Below, piece after piece: positions 43,105 through 52,904 of a stretch of DNA of 64,000 bases. Within the stretch, counting starts at the first letter, position 1, and each line of letters begins with the position of its first letter. The notes below the pieces were generated by a model that saw only the letters and a program-made list of their open reading frames with translations, ran no database searches and had not been told where the DNA came from. A program made the position numbers and the translations under genes. Source of the DNA: Microglena sp. YARC (taxonomy: Eukaryota > Chlorophyta > Chlorophyceae > Chlamydomonadales > Chlamydomonadaceae). The stretch lies in NCBI GenBank assembly GCA_022414725.1, contig CM039463.1, forward strand, positions 77,592,782 to 77,656,781, read 5' to 3'.

Positions 43105-43640
43105 CCTTTCAGACGCACTAGCTAGCTTCAGGTTTGGCTCAAGAACAGGAAAAGAGAGCTGTCTAGAAGCTGCTGAGACACTGACTAGGGCAGCGCTTTT
43201 CTTTTCGGCTACGAGCAGTAGCTACTAGGCAGCTCCTTGAGATAGTGACTACGGGCAGCTTTTTTCTTTTCGGCTACGAGCAGTAGCTTCCAGGCAGCTC
43301 ATTGAGATAGTGACTACAGGCAGAGCTTTCCTTTTCGGTTACGAGCAGTAGCTTCTAGGCAGCTCATTGAGACTATGACTGCAGGCAGAGCTTTTCTTTT
43401 CGGCTACGAGCAGTGGCTTCTAGGCAGCTCCTTGAGACAGTGACTACAGGCTGAGCTTTTCTTTTGGCTATGAGCAGTAGCTTCTTGACAGCTCCTTGAG
43501 CCGGCTACTGAGCTAAACCAAATATTTCAGCAGTTCTGGGCAATTGTGTCTGTTTCAAGGTGCACTAGGTCGCATTCAGTTTATCTCATTAGCCAGTCAG
43601 GGGAGCTGCCAAGAAGCTGTTGCGTGTAGCTGAAAAGAAA
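43105..43640. mobile_element. MITE-M1 with amplified left terminus
   Basis: The left TIR module (CTTTTCTTTTCGGCTACGAG, CAGTAGCTTCTAGGCAGCTC) is tandemly repeated five times at 62-65 base spacing (43190-43500). The right end is GGGGAGCTGCCAAGAAGCTG followed by TAGCTGAAAAGAAA. Confidence 0.82.
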
Positions 43641-43652
43641 CAGTGGATACAG

Positions 43653-43850
43653 TGACTTAGGAGCTTGGCTTGGCTATAGTAGCAGGTAGAAACCTAGAAG
43701 CTCCTAGGTGGCTAGTAACTCAGGAGCTTGGCTTGGCTTGGCTATATTAGCAGGTAGAAACCTAGAAGCTCCTAGGTGGCTAGTAACTCAGGAGCTTGGC
43801 TTGGCTTGGCTATAGTAACTTAGAAGCTTGGAGCTTGCTATGAGCACCCA
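43653..43850. repeat. About 68-bp tandem repeat, 3 copies
   Basis: GGAGCTTGGCTTGGCTATAG, then CAGGTAGAAACCTAGAAGCT and CCTAGGTGGCTAGTAACTCA recur three times. Confidence 0.9.
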
Positions 43851-43859
43851 AATAAATTA

Positions 43860-44945
43860 GATGTATGCATTTATCCCTTTTACGGTAGGGCGGGATAAGG
43901 TTGGGATTACTTAGGTGAGCACCACGTTCAGAGCTTTTCCCGCTACCTCTAGCGATCGCTACGAGGGACCACTTTTGGGCGTGAAATATGTATTTTGTGT
44001 GTGAAATGTTTATTTTCGTAGCTGTGTGTCAAGTATTAAAATGTTGTGAAATGTTGACTTCTATTTATTTTTTAAATGTACATCGATTCATGGCCCTTGT
44101 TGTTAGTGATACTAGAATAATGGATTGGATTTGTCGCATGACGTATCAGCCATCCAGGCAGGGTAGAACAAACCGGTCGGTATTCCGGTATTGGGGTTTT
44201 TGCTGGTCGGTGTACCGGAGCCCCAAAATCCAAATGCCGGTATGCCCTTTTGATTAAGCCTTATTCGGACTGCTCACCATTTGTGGGCGGAGTACCGTCG
44301 TCAAGATGGCTACACAAACTATAATTGTAACTCAGATACGGGCACAGATGCACACTTTTGTATTGAAAGGATTGTATTGAAAGGTGTAGGGGGTCCCAGG
44401 AAGTGGGACCCCCAACTTGGACTTGAACTTGGTACACAGCTTCAGCCACAAATTTGGCTGCCCGCCGTCTTGGGCAGTACAACGCAATTACCAGAATAAA
44501 TGTAAACGGGAACTACAGGTAATCATTCCCCCCCAACTTCCATTTTTCTTTTCACCATTTTTCTTTTCATTTTCCAATTTGCAATGTTTGCTTGTTCTGC
44601 TGGATGATAAAAACTTATCATTCATATGACAATATTTGTCTCATCCCTTCATACGTTCATGGATAAACAAAGGAAGATGCGCTCGCCCTTCCACTTCTGG
44701 ATTGCAGTGCACATTAGATCATTTGGAGGAATCATTTTACTCTCGGATTGGGGAATCAGGTTCTGGTACTTTCTTCTCGAATTCAGTCAGGCTTCGTTAG
44801 AGCATTCAAAGTCCACATGGTGTTCATCTTGAACGGAATTACGTAGATGACACACTCGATACTCCCAAGGGACTATGGGTCGTTTCCATCTACCAGTGCC
44901 CATCTCCAGGTAGTGTGACGAAGGTATAAATCTAGACAAATTATG
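43860..44945. other. No gene recognised; perfect hairpin inside
   Basis: Frames of 68-89 codons have no recognisable motif. At 44388-44412 GGGGGTCCC and GGGACCCCC form a perfect 9-bp stem with a 7-base loop, next to an AAGTTCAAGTTC-type motif in reverse. Confidence 0.5.
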
Positions 44946-44949
44946 CATA

Positions 44950-45060
44950 TGCCCTTCCTATCACGGTTGGGCAAGTCCTTTTAGCCTGTTTGGCCTACCC
45001 CTGGACTGTAACATACCATACATACATACATACATATATACATATATACATACATGCATC
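44950..45060 (+). mobile_element. CATA-tailed repeat, copy
   Basis: CTATCACGGTTGGGCAAGTC, then CTGTTTGGCCTACCCCTGGA, CTGTAACATACC and (ATAC)n/(ATAT) tail. Confidence 0.75.
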
Positions 45061-45101
45061 ATGTAGGAGGCCACTAGACCATTCAGCATGATTAGGAAAA
45101 G

Positions 45102-45610
45102 GTGCACAGAGATAGATGTCTCATCGATTCTCATCCCGGTATATATATATGGCATGTCCATGAGGATACCGACTTAACCGTATGGAATGTGGAATTCTGC
45201 GATTCCACATTCAGAACCTTTATGAATGGAAATGGCACTAAGTCTTTTTGGAGCAACCTAGCCGACTATCTTTCTACTTGTAGAAGAGCAAGACAGGAAG
45301 CCCTGGACTGCTTAGTGGCACCGTAATTTATTATCCCTTTTTTTTTCTTCTTGAGACTTCTCATTTGTTAGCTTCTTACCTCCGCCACTGTAAGTGGTTG
45401 AGATCTGGGTCCTGCTCTAAGGGGTTTAATACCTACGCCACCAAAACGGTGGTTGGGAGTTTGGTTTGTTTGTCCTCGACACACCCCTGATGTAATGGGG
45501 TTTTTTGCTTTGTGGGTGCTTTTTCTTTTTGTTTAAAGCACAGAGTCTCATACACCCTCGCGGTGTCAAGTAGACTTTAACATGTAATGTAATGTAATGT
45601 AATGTAATAT
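45102..45610 (+). mobile_element. Possible LINE 3' end with (TAATG)n tail
   Basis: A 74-codon frame ends in SFWSNLADYLSTCRRARQEA, LDCLVAP and stop, followed by about 270 bases rich in T and then five TAATG repeats (45581-45609). An ORF end, 3' UTR and short tandem tail fit a 5'-truncated non-LTR element. The protein is too short to assign by eye. Confidence 0.35.
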
Positions 45611-45839
45611 ATACATCGGATACCGGTATGTATATATCTGCCGGAGGCGGCTACTGGTATCGGTTATCAATCCGACAGTACTTACGATCGGGCTACTACA
45701 CAAAACCTTGTGGGGTAGGTCTCTGATGAGATAAGCAGGTATCTCAGGTTTCCCACTCGCATCCCACAAAGAGGACATCCAAGTATGGTACACAGCATTA
45801 TTCCTTCCTTGTGATCCATTGCTTTCATCTCTAGATCGC

Positions 45840-47110
45840 GTTTCTGATGATGCTCATGCACCCACAGAGCTGTGCACACCCTGGAGGCAACATCATCAGC
45901 ATCAACAACCTGAGCATGAGCTGGGCACCTATGGACTACATTCTGATCCAGTTATTCCCCCCAGCCCTACCATCAAGGGCTAAGTCTTTTGCCACCCTCA
46001 TGAACAGAGTTACCACCCAGCTGGCCCAAGATGGATACCCCTGCAATGGACACTATCCTAGAAGACTGACCTCTAGATCTGACACCTTTATAGCGATGAA
46101 CTTTCTAGGATCATGGATGACCACCTGCCCTTGAGCCAACCCAGGCAGATCATGTTTGACTCATCCTGTATTGTCTCAATCTCTTGCTGCAACTGTCTGT
46201 CAGACTCTAATTTAAGTTTTTTCAGCCATATGTTTCCCCCCTTAATTATGGAGGGACCAGTCCAGACACCCTGTCAGAGTCTTTGCTTTGCAGCCCTAGT
46301 AGTTTTCCCCTGCCACTTCCTGCCCTTAGCAGTACCTAGCAGCTCCCCTGCACCTTCCAGTAGTGCTCCCTGCAACCTGCTTGCAAACCTGAGCAATAGA
46401 CCCACCAGCTTCCCTGCAACTTCTAGTAGAAATCCCTGCAACTCCCCTGCAGCCCCTAGCATTATGCCCAGCAGCTTCCCTATAGCTTCCAGTCGACCTG
46501 CATGAAGTTTCCCCAACAGCTTCCCTGCAGCTCCTAGCAAACATGTCCAGTGAGAATCCTACTGCTCCAAGGAGCCTCCTTCTGAAGCTCATTAATTATT
46601 ACATCTATAGCTGGCCATAGTTTAAGTTTCTCCTAAACTTGTCAAAGTCTCCCCTCAGACACAGCAACAAGTGATTGAACCTGCACTCCCTCTGCAGTCT
46701 CACCCTAGACAGATATTATAAAGTTACCCATTGCCCTTGAGAACCTGCAGGCGCCCCCTTTCCTCCTGAACCATGATCTGAACAGTTTATTATTCAGATC
46801 CTTGACTCAAGCATATTGCATCTTTGACACTAGTATCTTTTCTTTATCTTTATCCTTTTCCTTCCTTATGCCCCTCAAGTAACTCCAGGAATTCTTGATC
46901 CCAAGAATACCTTGAGTTGGGGGGTATGTTATAGACGACTTTCATGTGTCTATCTGAGTTGGCAAATGGCGGACCGGTCACTACCTGGTCCCGTGTTTAC
47001 CGCCGACAGCAGTGCTGTGCACTACAGACTGCCTTAGTATTTATTGCCTTCGTGCGACTTACTCGCTCTCTTCTATAACTGTAAACGATTGAGACTTGCA
47101 GACTCAGATT
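45840..47110 (+). mobile_element. Second LTR retrotransposon of the same family, 3' part
   Basis: 46862-46930 (CTTATGCCCCTCAAGTAACT, AGGAATTCTTGATCCCAAGA, CTTGAGTTGGGGGG) is a near copy of the sequence before the right LTR of the 16975-21505 element. The presumed LTR starts TGTTATAGACGACTTTCATG at 46928 and is unrelated in sequence to the first element's LTR. Upstream is a gag-like frame at 45847-46134 (including LMNRVTTQLAQDGYPCNGHY) and a CAGCTTCCCTGCA-rich repeat (46320-46545) like the one at 20200-20290. No left LTR was found. Confidence 0.6.
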
Positions 47111-47265
47111 ATCACACTTGGTGCCACAGTAAAAGAAAAGATGATCGGAGAATAGGGCCTTCTCCACTTTGTTCCAGTCAACTGGTTTAAGTTTCAAAGG
47201 TCCCACACCTCCATGGCATGTCGATTGGTGGTCAGAATTTCATCCTGGAAATCTTCCAAGGAGTA

Positions 47266-47430
47266 CTACATCGCAAGGGCATCCGGCACATCCTTGCTCC
47301 AACAGTCTTCGCATTCCTTAGCCATATTGAGATCAGCACAGTAACAATTGCAGAAATATTCACCTGATCTGACACCATTATTAAAAGTGGTGGGACTGGT
47401 GGCTGAGATAATGGCTGTACACTGGGTTCC
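47266..47430 (-). CDS. Possible cysteine-rich exon, unrecognised
   Basis: The minus frame reads FNNGVRSGEYFCNCYCADLN then MAKECEDCWSKDVPDALAM and a stop. It contains five clustered cysteines. Upstream on the minus strand is a G/C-homopolymer stretch. It may be a terminal exon or part of the retroelement. No family assigned. Confidence 0.25.
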   Translation of the reverse strand, partial: GTQCTAIISATSPTTFNNGVRSGEYFCNCYCADLNMAKECEDCWSKDVPDALAM

Positions 47431-47454
47431 AGAGCCGGTGGGTAGGTAGGTGTC

Positions 47455-47539
47455 TGCAGGCGGGGGAGGGGTGGGTGGGTGGGGGGGGGGGGGGGGAGGG
47501 AGGGGGTCTTCACACACCTGTATGATGGGGTCTTGCACC

Positions 47540-47574
<35 letters not shown>

Positions 47575-47576
47575 TG
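47455..47576. repeat. Poly-G/poly-C inverted pair
   Basis: A G15 run with GGGTGGGTGGG (47465-47510) is followed 30 bases later by a C34 run (47541-47574). The two could pair as a hairpin or form G-quadruplex and i-motif structures. Confidence 0.85.
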
Positions 47577-47881
47577 CGCCAGACACAAAAAACTGTACTT
47601 AGCCAGAGCCCAGAGGCGTCTCACAATAATGTTGCTTGGACTGATAATGGATCAATAACCCGGTGCACTGTATGACTCCTTGAAAATATGCCTGCAGCCG
47701 GCTGCAGCTAATTATTGTTGGCAAAGTGTCCAGACCAGATGAGGGTGGTCCATGTACCAGTGTACCGCCGTTGGTACAGAAGCCTACTAGAGCACAGCAC
47801 CCAACCGTTGCATTTAACGCAAACAATAATAACCCTGGTAATAACAATTGGTTTTAATCACAAATTACAAATTTCGTTCGC

Positions 47882-49084
47882 ATGCGAGGAGGTCACGACG
47901 ACTGTTCTTGCGACAAGAAGCAACGGGGAACCCATGGCCCTCTGCCCGTACAAAACAGATCGAAGAACGCCCCTCTGGCCCCCTTAATCGCCACTCTCCT
48001 CGGCTCCCTCCTGTCCTCCTCATGTTGCGTGATTCAGCTGCTCCTCAATCTGCTCAATTTCGGATGCGCCGGATTTGCTATCATGAACCCGTACAGCCCG
48101 TACCTTCGAGCAGCAACTGCTTGCGTCTTTTCTGCCTATGCCGTTAAGTATGGAATCTGGAGCTCCCGGGCATTGCTAACGCTGGCATGCTCCTTGTTGC
48201 TCATGCTCAGCCAGGACTTGGTGTCCTCCTGGAACCAGGGGAGTCTGGACGTCCCCAATTGGCTTAGCCTGGGTGGGGATGGGAGCTTCCAACCTCAGCT
48301 GAACCCTAGCTGGCTTGGTTTGACCGTGGGCCTTCTTAGATCACACCCCTCATTAAAGCAGGAGCCAGACTATACTTCAGGAACAGGTGGGGCACCAAAT
48401 GGGGAGGTGGTGAGCACAATACAGACAGGAAGGGTAGTCCAGCCAGGCGATGGCGAGTTATCCTTACACACAGGTAGCCAGAGCGAGGCTGGTGATAAGG
48501 AGATACCACATTGGATTCATGCATCACAGCATGCAGTGCATGTAACAGAGTTGATATCGGCATCACCGCAGGCTACACAGGCAGCATGTGTGACATCATC
48601 ATCACTGTATGCAACACAGCATGTAGACAGCAAGGGCCCCGACCCTTGGCCAGATCCCACCAGTGCAGAGCTGGCATCAACAGTGGACGAAGTGGGATCA
48701 ATGGCAGAGGTTGTGGGAGGAGGCAAGCTAAGCCCTACCAGTCTGGGAGATCCAGTGACTAGCGCAGAGCGCACTTGGAAATCAGAGGGCAGAAAAGGGG
48801 ACGGCCCTAGCTGGCCGGTCCAACCCACCCCCAGGGGGCTGCGGACATTGCGCTTTCTTGTCCGAGGGATTAAGTGTGAAGGCTGCGCATCCAAGTTGAA
48901 ACTTAGTGTGAAAGAGATAGGAGGCGTTGATGAGGCCTATGTCAGCTACTTAGACGGGGTGGTGGTGCTGCTGCTGAGTCCATCAGTGCGATGCCCATCG
49001 CATGAGTGTGATGACATGGCAAGCACGATCCAGCACAAGATGCGCTCCCTTGATCTAAGCTACAACCCTGTCTTTCTTGGCTGA
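47882..49084 (+). CDS. MerT/MerP-like membrane protein with C-terminal heavy-metal-associated domain, 400 aa
   Basis: The N-terminal region has three likely membrane segments (about 34-57, 75-92, 96-112). The first holds a vicinal cysteine pair, LLGSLLSSSCCVIQLLLNLL (C48, C49), followed by NPYSPYLR. This arrangement resembles bacterial mercuric transporter MerT, which has CC in helix 1 and an xPYRP motif after it. Residues 113-320 are a low-complexity Ser/Gly/Thr linker. Residues 321-400 contain a ferredoxin-like heavy-metal-associated domain with TLRFLVRGIKCEGCASKLKL (C332, C335) and GGVDEAYVSYLDG, like MerP or CopZ. A further CPSHEC motif follows. A metal-import role (mercury or another thiophilic ion) is inferred. 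The start is the first ATG of the open frame, and an upstream exon cannot be excluded. The C-terminal coding sequence is duplicated just after the stop. Confidence 0.62.
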   Translation: MRGGHDDCSCDKKQRGTHGPLPVQNRSKNAPLAPLIATLLGSLLSSSCCVIQLLLNLLNFGCAGFAIMNPYSPYLRAATACVFSAYAVKYGIWSSRALLTLACSLLLMLSQDLVSSWNQGSLDVPNWLSLGGDGSFQPQLNPSWLGLTVGLLRSHPSLKQEPDYTSGTGGAPNGEVVSTIQTGRVVQPGDGELSLHTGSQSEAGDKEIPHWIHASQHAVHVTELISASPQATQAACVTSSSLYATQHVDSKGPDPWPDPTSAELASTVDEVGSMAEVVGGGKLSPTSLGDPVTSAERTWKSEGRKGDGPSWPVQPTPRGLRTLRFLVRGIKCEGCASKLKLSVKEIGGVDEAYVSYLDGVVVLLLSPSVRCPSHECDDMASTIQHKMRSLDLSYNPVFLG

Positions 49085-49094
49085 CCGTCCACCA

Positions 49095-49300
49095 CTGATG
49101 GAGACGGGAGGCGTTGATGAGGCCGATGTCAGCTACTTGGACGGGTAGGTGGTGGTGGTGCTGAGCCCATCAGTGCGATGCCCATCGCATGGGAGTGCTG
49201 ACCTGGCATGCACGATCCAGCACAAGATGCGCTCCCTTGATCTAAGCTACAACCCTGTCCTTCTTGGCTGACTGTTCACCACTGATGGAGACCAAACTGA
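49095..49300 (+). repeat. Post-stop copy of the MerT-like gene's C-terminal coding end
   Basis: GGAGGCGTTGATGAGGCC through AGCTACAACCCTGTCCTTCT, then TGGCTGAC, repeats 48920-49088 at about 187 bases distance with 90-95% identity. An internal GTAGGT insertion and other changes break the frame, so it is not translated with the gene. Confidence 0.92.
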
Positions 49301-49574
49301 ATTAACAGAACTGAGCCAGCTGGGTGGGTCGTTAGCTGCCTGGCATTTGCCAAGTTTGTCCAACACTGAGGTATTATGTTTGTTCTAGGTCACTGGATCG
49401 GTATTGAATTCCATCCCCCGATGAACTAGAGACTAAATCATGAACTTCTTCCTCGGTTACATGGCTCCAGCCTGCAAGTACCTGCTGGCCGTCTTAGTTG
49501 AATCCCTCATGCTAAAGCTCCTTCCTTGCAGACTGCTGGTTTTTGAATTTGATTGAGTTGATACATGCTTTTTA

Positions 49575-49740
49575 GCCAATTAGGGGTAGTGGTGCACGTT
49601 CATTTGGTCGAGGGTCAGTATCTCTGCGCCTACTCTTTTCTAGGATTAGCAACGCCATTCAAACTGAATCCTCGGTGTCGCTGGTTTGTGTCGGGAGACC
49701 CACCTCCTGGGTTGAAATTCCTTTCACAACTTAAAAAAAC
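49575..49740 (+). mobile_element. SINE-A, plus-strand copy
   Basis: Starts near GGGGTAGTGGTGCACGTTCA and runs through GCCATTCAAACTGAATCCTC and GGTTTGTGTCGGGAGACCCA to TTTCACAACTTAAAAAAA. It shares its 5' half with the 18602-18830 copy. Confidence 0.82.
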
Positions 49741-50009
49741 TATGGGCTGCTCACAGTCCCCCAATGCTACGTCCCACCGAAAGAAAAACAAATCACTCAC
49801 AAGGGGTCTCGGAATCTACCCCCTTCGAAAGTCGATGGTTTGGGGGGCTTGCAGCTCTTTTAGGCCCCTAATTGAGCGTGCGGTTTATGAGCAACCCCCT
49901 AGGCCCCCCCTGCCAAGAAGTACATGCTTTTTTGAAAATTTCAGTTTTTTCCTTATGTACTCGGCCAAATTGACAAATAAGACCAGATTATTGTTTTCAG
50001 AGAATTGCT

Positions 50010-50135
50010 GTAACCAGGGTTGTTCAGGACGCTGCATCCTTAGTCACAGATGCAACGCCGAAGGCTCCGTTGCGTCGCAGGATGCTGGCTATACAATTGG
50101 TTGCGTCTCAGACAGCAGAGCTGGGGGTCCTCCTG
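50010..50135 (+). mobile_element. Element M3 copy 2
   Basis: CCAGGGTTGTTCAGGACGCT to GCTATACAATTGGTTGCGTC and GCTGGGGGTCCTCCTG. It is about 20 bases different from the copy at 22018. Confidence 0.7.
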
Positions 50136-50273
50136 TGTACAATACCCCCTCTGCTGAAAAGTACCTTTTTTTTTTACAAATTCAGTTTTTCTGCCTAACT
50201 GAAAAATAAAACCAGATTATTGTTTTTTTAGTATGGTAGGAACTCTGAAGATTCACTCCGAAAGTAACGTAGT

Positions 50274-50493
50274 CTTCTCCTTTCCTTTCCTTTCCTTTCC
50301 TCTCCTCTCCTCTCCTCTCCTCTCCTCTCCTCTCCTCTCCTCTCCTCTCCTCTCCTCTCCTCTCCTCTCCTCTCCTCTCGTGCCCTGCCCTGCCCTGCCC
50401 TGCCCTGCCCTGCCCTGCCCTGCCCTGCCCTGCCCTGTCCAGTCCAGTCCAGTCCAGTCCAGTCCAGTCCAGTCCAGTCGTGTCGTGTCGTGT
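50274..50493. repeat. Evolving pentanucleotide array
   Basis: Successive blocks with an unbroken 5-base register: TTTCC (4), TCTCC (about 20), TGCCC (about 11), AGTCC (about 9), GTGTC (about 3). Each block differs from the next by one to three substitutions. The strand is pure C/T at first, then mixed. Confidence 0.97.
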
Positions 50494-50494
50494 A

Positions 50495-50820
50495 CCACTT
50501 TTCTTTGAAAATAAGTATGAGACCAAGGGGATATTACAGTCCATTATGAGATACATGCCCACACAGAGAAACAAGTCAAATGAACCAATATTGAAGAAGA
50601 TAGAAAAAGCGATAATATTGTGCTATTTTATTGTGCTATATATCTAGGGAACGGCAATATGCTATCGTATGATGTCGGCAGTCTAAATATCGTACAATAA
50701 CAGAGCACTATATTATCGTAATTACCTATCTTTTTCAGTATTGGTTCATTTGACTTGATTAATAAGGCTATTACCTGTGATACCCCCTTTATCTCATACT
50801 GATTTCCAAAGGAAAGGGCG
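50495..50820. mobile_element. Imperfect 326-bp palindromic element
   Basis: CAAGTCAAATGAACCAATA (50572) faces TATTGGTTCATTTGACTTG (ending 50757). Outer arms TTTGAAAATAAGTATGAGAC and ATCTCATACTGATTTCCAAA also pair, as do inner segments GCGATAATATTGTGCTATTT and CACTATATTATCGTAATTAC. The centre lies near 50660. Divergence of the arms argues for an old foldback transposon. Confidence 0.8.
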
Positions 50821-50894
50821 ATATCGTAATCATACAACATCGTCCGATAATTGTACAAATAACGTACTTTTGACATCCATACATCGAATCCTTC

Positions 50895-51000
50895 ATGTCA
50901 TGAGTGGCAGCACCATTCAAACTGAATCCTCTGTGTCGCTGGTTTGTCGGGAGACCTACCTCCTGGGGTGAAAGTCCTTTCACAACTAAAAAAAAAAAAA
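50895..51000 (+). mobile_element. SINE-A copy with A16 tail
   Basis: GCAGCACCATTCAAACTGAA through CTACCTCCTGGGGTGAAAGT to CCTTTCACAACT and a 13-16 base A run. It is the cleanest 3' end of the family in the window and is 5'-truncated. Confidence 0.85.
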
Positions 51001-51194
51001 TGTCAAGGGCTAGTGTTGGGAGACCACAAATCATTGTTGCCTTCCCCCCCCCCCCCCCCTCCCCTCTCACACACGCGAAGAGGTCAGAAGGCAAGAAAAT
51101 AGCACACGCATTTCTTCATTACAATCATAACTCCAGAATAATGCAGGGGGATCAAGAGCGGGGCAACCCCTATATGATGGCCATTAAGCCACAA

Positions 51195-51535
51195 CTATAA
51201 AATTGAAATTGTTACATCCGTGTAATGCAGTCACTCACAGGATGTGGAATTAAGGACACCACAGCGTAAGCCGGTGCTAGCAGTAGTAACTTTAAGCTAC
51301 AACTTTACTTGACATTGGAATTGAAATGGTTACATGCGAGTAATGTGCCACTCTCAGGACGTGAAGTTAAGGACACCACTGCTTAAGCCGGAACTTGCAG
51401 CAGTCTCGATGCCACAAGTCTAATTGACATTGAAATGGTTACATCCGAGTAATGTGCCACTCTCAGGACGTGAAGTTAAGAACACCACTGCGTAAGCCGG
51501 AACTAGCAGCAGTCACCATGCCACAAGTCTAACAA
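51195..51535 (+). repeat. M4 repeat, three tandem copies of about 110 bp
   Basis: ATGGTTACATNCGAGTAATG, CACTCTCAGGACGTGAAGTT, AAGNACACCACTG and TAAGCCGGAACTNGCAGCAG repeat with period 105-115. Single copies of the same repeat are at 40925 and 41675. Confidence 0.88.
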
Positions 51536-51784
51536 GGATATAGCACAGGGGAATTCGGAAGACAAAGAGCAGCAGGGTTCTTTTTCAGTCACGGAGTATT
51601 GAGGGAAGTATAGATGCGACAATTACAAGATATACAGTCGGCAAAGATGCCGACAGATGAAAGGAATCGACAGTACCTCAGACAGTACTGCGTGGCCAAC
51701 GGCACTGCAGAAGGCACGCCAGGTTGTGCGACCTGCGTGCTCTGTTGTCACTCTAGAGACGGCATGAAAGCCGGACAATAACAT

Positions 51785-51880
51785 TCTTCAGGACCCCCAG
51801 CTCTGCGTCCTGAGACACAACCACTTCCTGAGACGCAACCGACCTGCTGAAGCGTCCTTACCAACCCTGGTGAACAGCCC
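51785..51880 (-). mobile_element. Element M3 copy 3, rearranged
   Basis: TTCAGGACCCCCAGCTCTGC, then GAGACGCAACCGACCTGCTG and ACCAACCCTGGTGAACA: the reverse orientation of 50010-50135. Confidence 0.65.
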
Positions 51881-51949
51881 AGAGTTGGCTGGAAACCATG
51901 TAACAATCCAATCCAACAGAAAGGCCCTCAATATTTTTCAGTCGACAAC

Positions 51950-52860
51950 ATCCGTAGCATTTGGCGAACTTATATTATATGTCAATATGTGTCTTTGAGA
52001 GTGTTTATGTGTGGCTGAGTCGTAAGCTTATCTGGCTGCTACAGACAGTAAAACAGACACCGGCACAGAACAGACCACACTCATATAGCTTTCGGCCTAC
52101 CTGTTTTAACAGTATTTTCAAGCAGCTTCAAGCCAGCTCATGTCACAGCATACTGGGTCAAGGTGAAGCCACATTGTGCACTAGCTTAAAAGCTGCTGTT
52201 CACGGCCAAACTTATATCCCGCGCCCAGACCCACAGGGTGGGTGAATATGTAACGGGGCTAAGGTGTCCAGACTGTCAGTAGCCTCGAAAGAGGGACTTT
52301 TATTTTTGCAAAAAGGATGTTCGTCTCCAAGGGTGGGTCTCCCTATACTAGCTTGCGCTGTGTGAGGTTGCAGCATTCATCAGTGTTTTTCATTTCAGAA
52401 ATCTTCAGGCCAATTTGGTAGCCACAAGTGGCGACCACAGGCTCATCCTGCAACGGTGCGGTAGCACCATCTGCACTAGGTGAATAGGTAACGTCCACCA
52501 GGGGTAGGCCTGAGCTAGCTACCTGGGCTGGGCCTGTGCGACACAGGTGCGACCCAGGGCACAAATCACTGACCTGAGGGTCGCCATGGTGGCAACCTAG
52601 GGCCCATTCCGCCCGAATTTTGCACACCTGAGGGTCGCACGGGGTGGCGACCGCGCGCCACAATATGCGACCGGTCGCACAAATAAAAAACACTGGCATT
52701 CATGCTGCAACACGTCACTCAAATGGGCAGTTAGGCTTTGCAGTACAGTGAGGAGTCGCAGTACAATGAAGTGGCTGGCGCAGTACAGTGAGGTAACGTG
52801 TTCCTCAACAGGGCAGTGGGGCAGCGCAGGAAAGTGAGTGACACCCAACCTCCTCCCTCC
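51950..52860. other. Intergenic, 3' of accA, no gene recognised
   Basis: Only local repeats were seen: GGGTCGC/GCGACC-rich motifs at 52535-52685 and short CAGTACAGTGAGG repeats at 52738-52830. The 118-codon minus frame at 52343-52699 runs through these motifs and is not convincing. Confidence 0.45.
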
Positions 52861-52879
52861 CTCTTGTTTTTCTTTCCAG

Positions 52880-52901
52880 GCCCACCTTCCGCAGGTGGGG
52901 G
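52880..52901. terminator. Hairpin just after the accA stop codon
   Basis: CCCACCTTCC and GGTGGG (GCAGGTGGGGG) form a small stem 5-25 bases beyond the stop on the minus strand. It may act in 3' end formation, but no poly-A signal was identified with certainty. Confidence 0.3.
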
Positions 52902-52904
52902 TCT

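Noticed and set aside
52343..52699. 118-codon minus-strand frame beyond accA
   Set aside because: It runs over GGGTCGC/GCGACC repeats related to other non-coding repeats in the window, with no recognisable motif.
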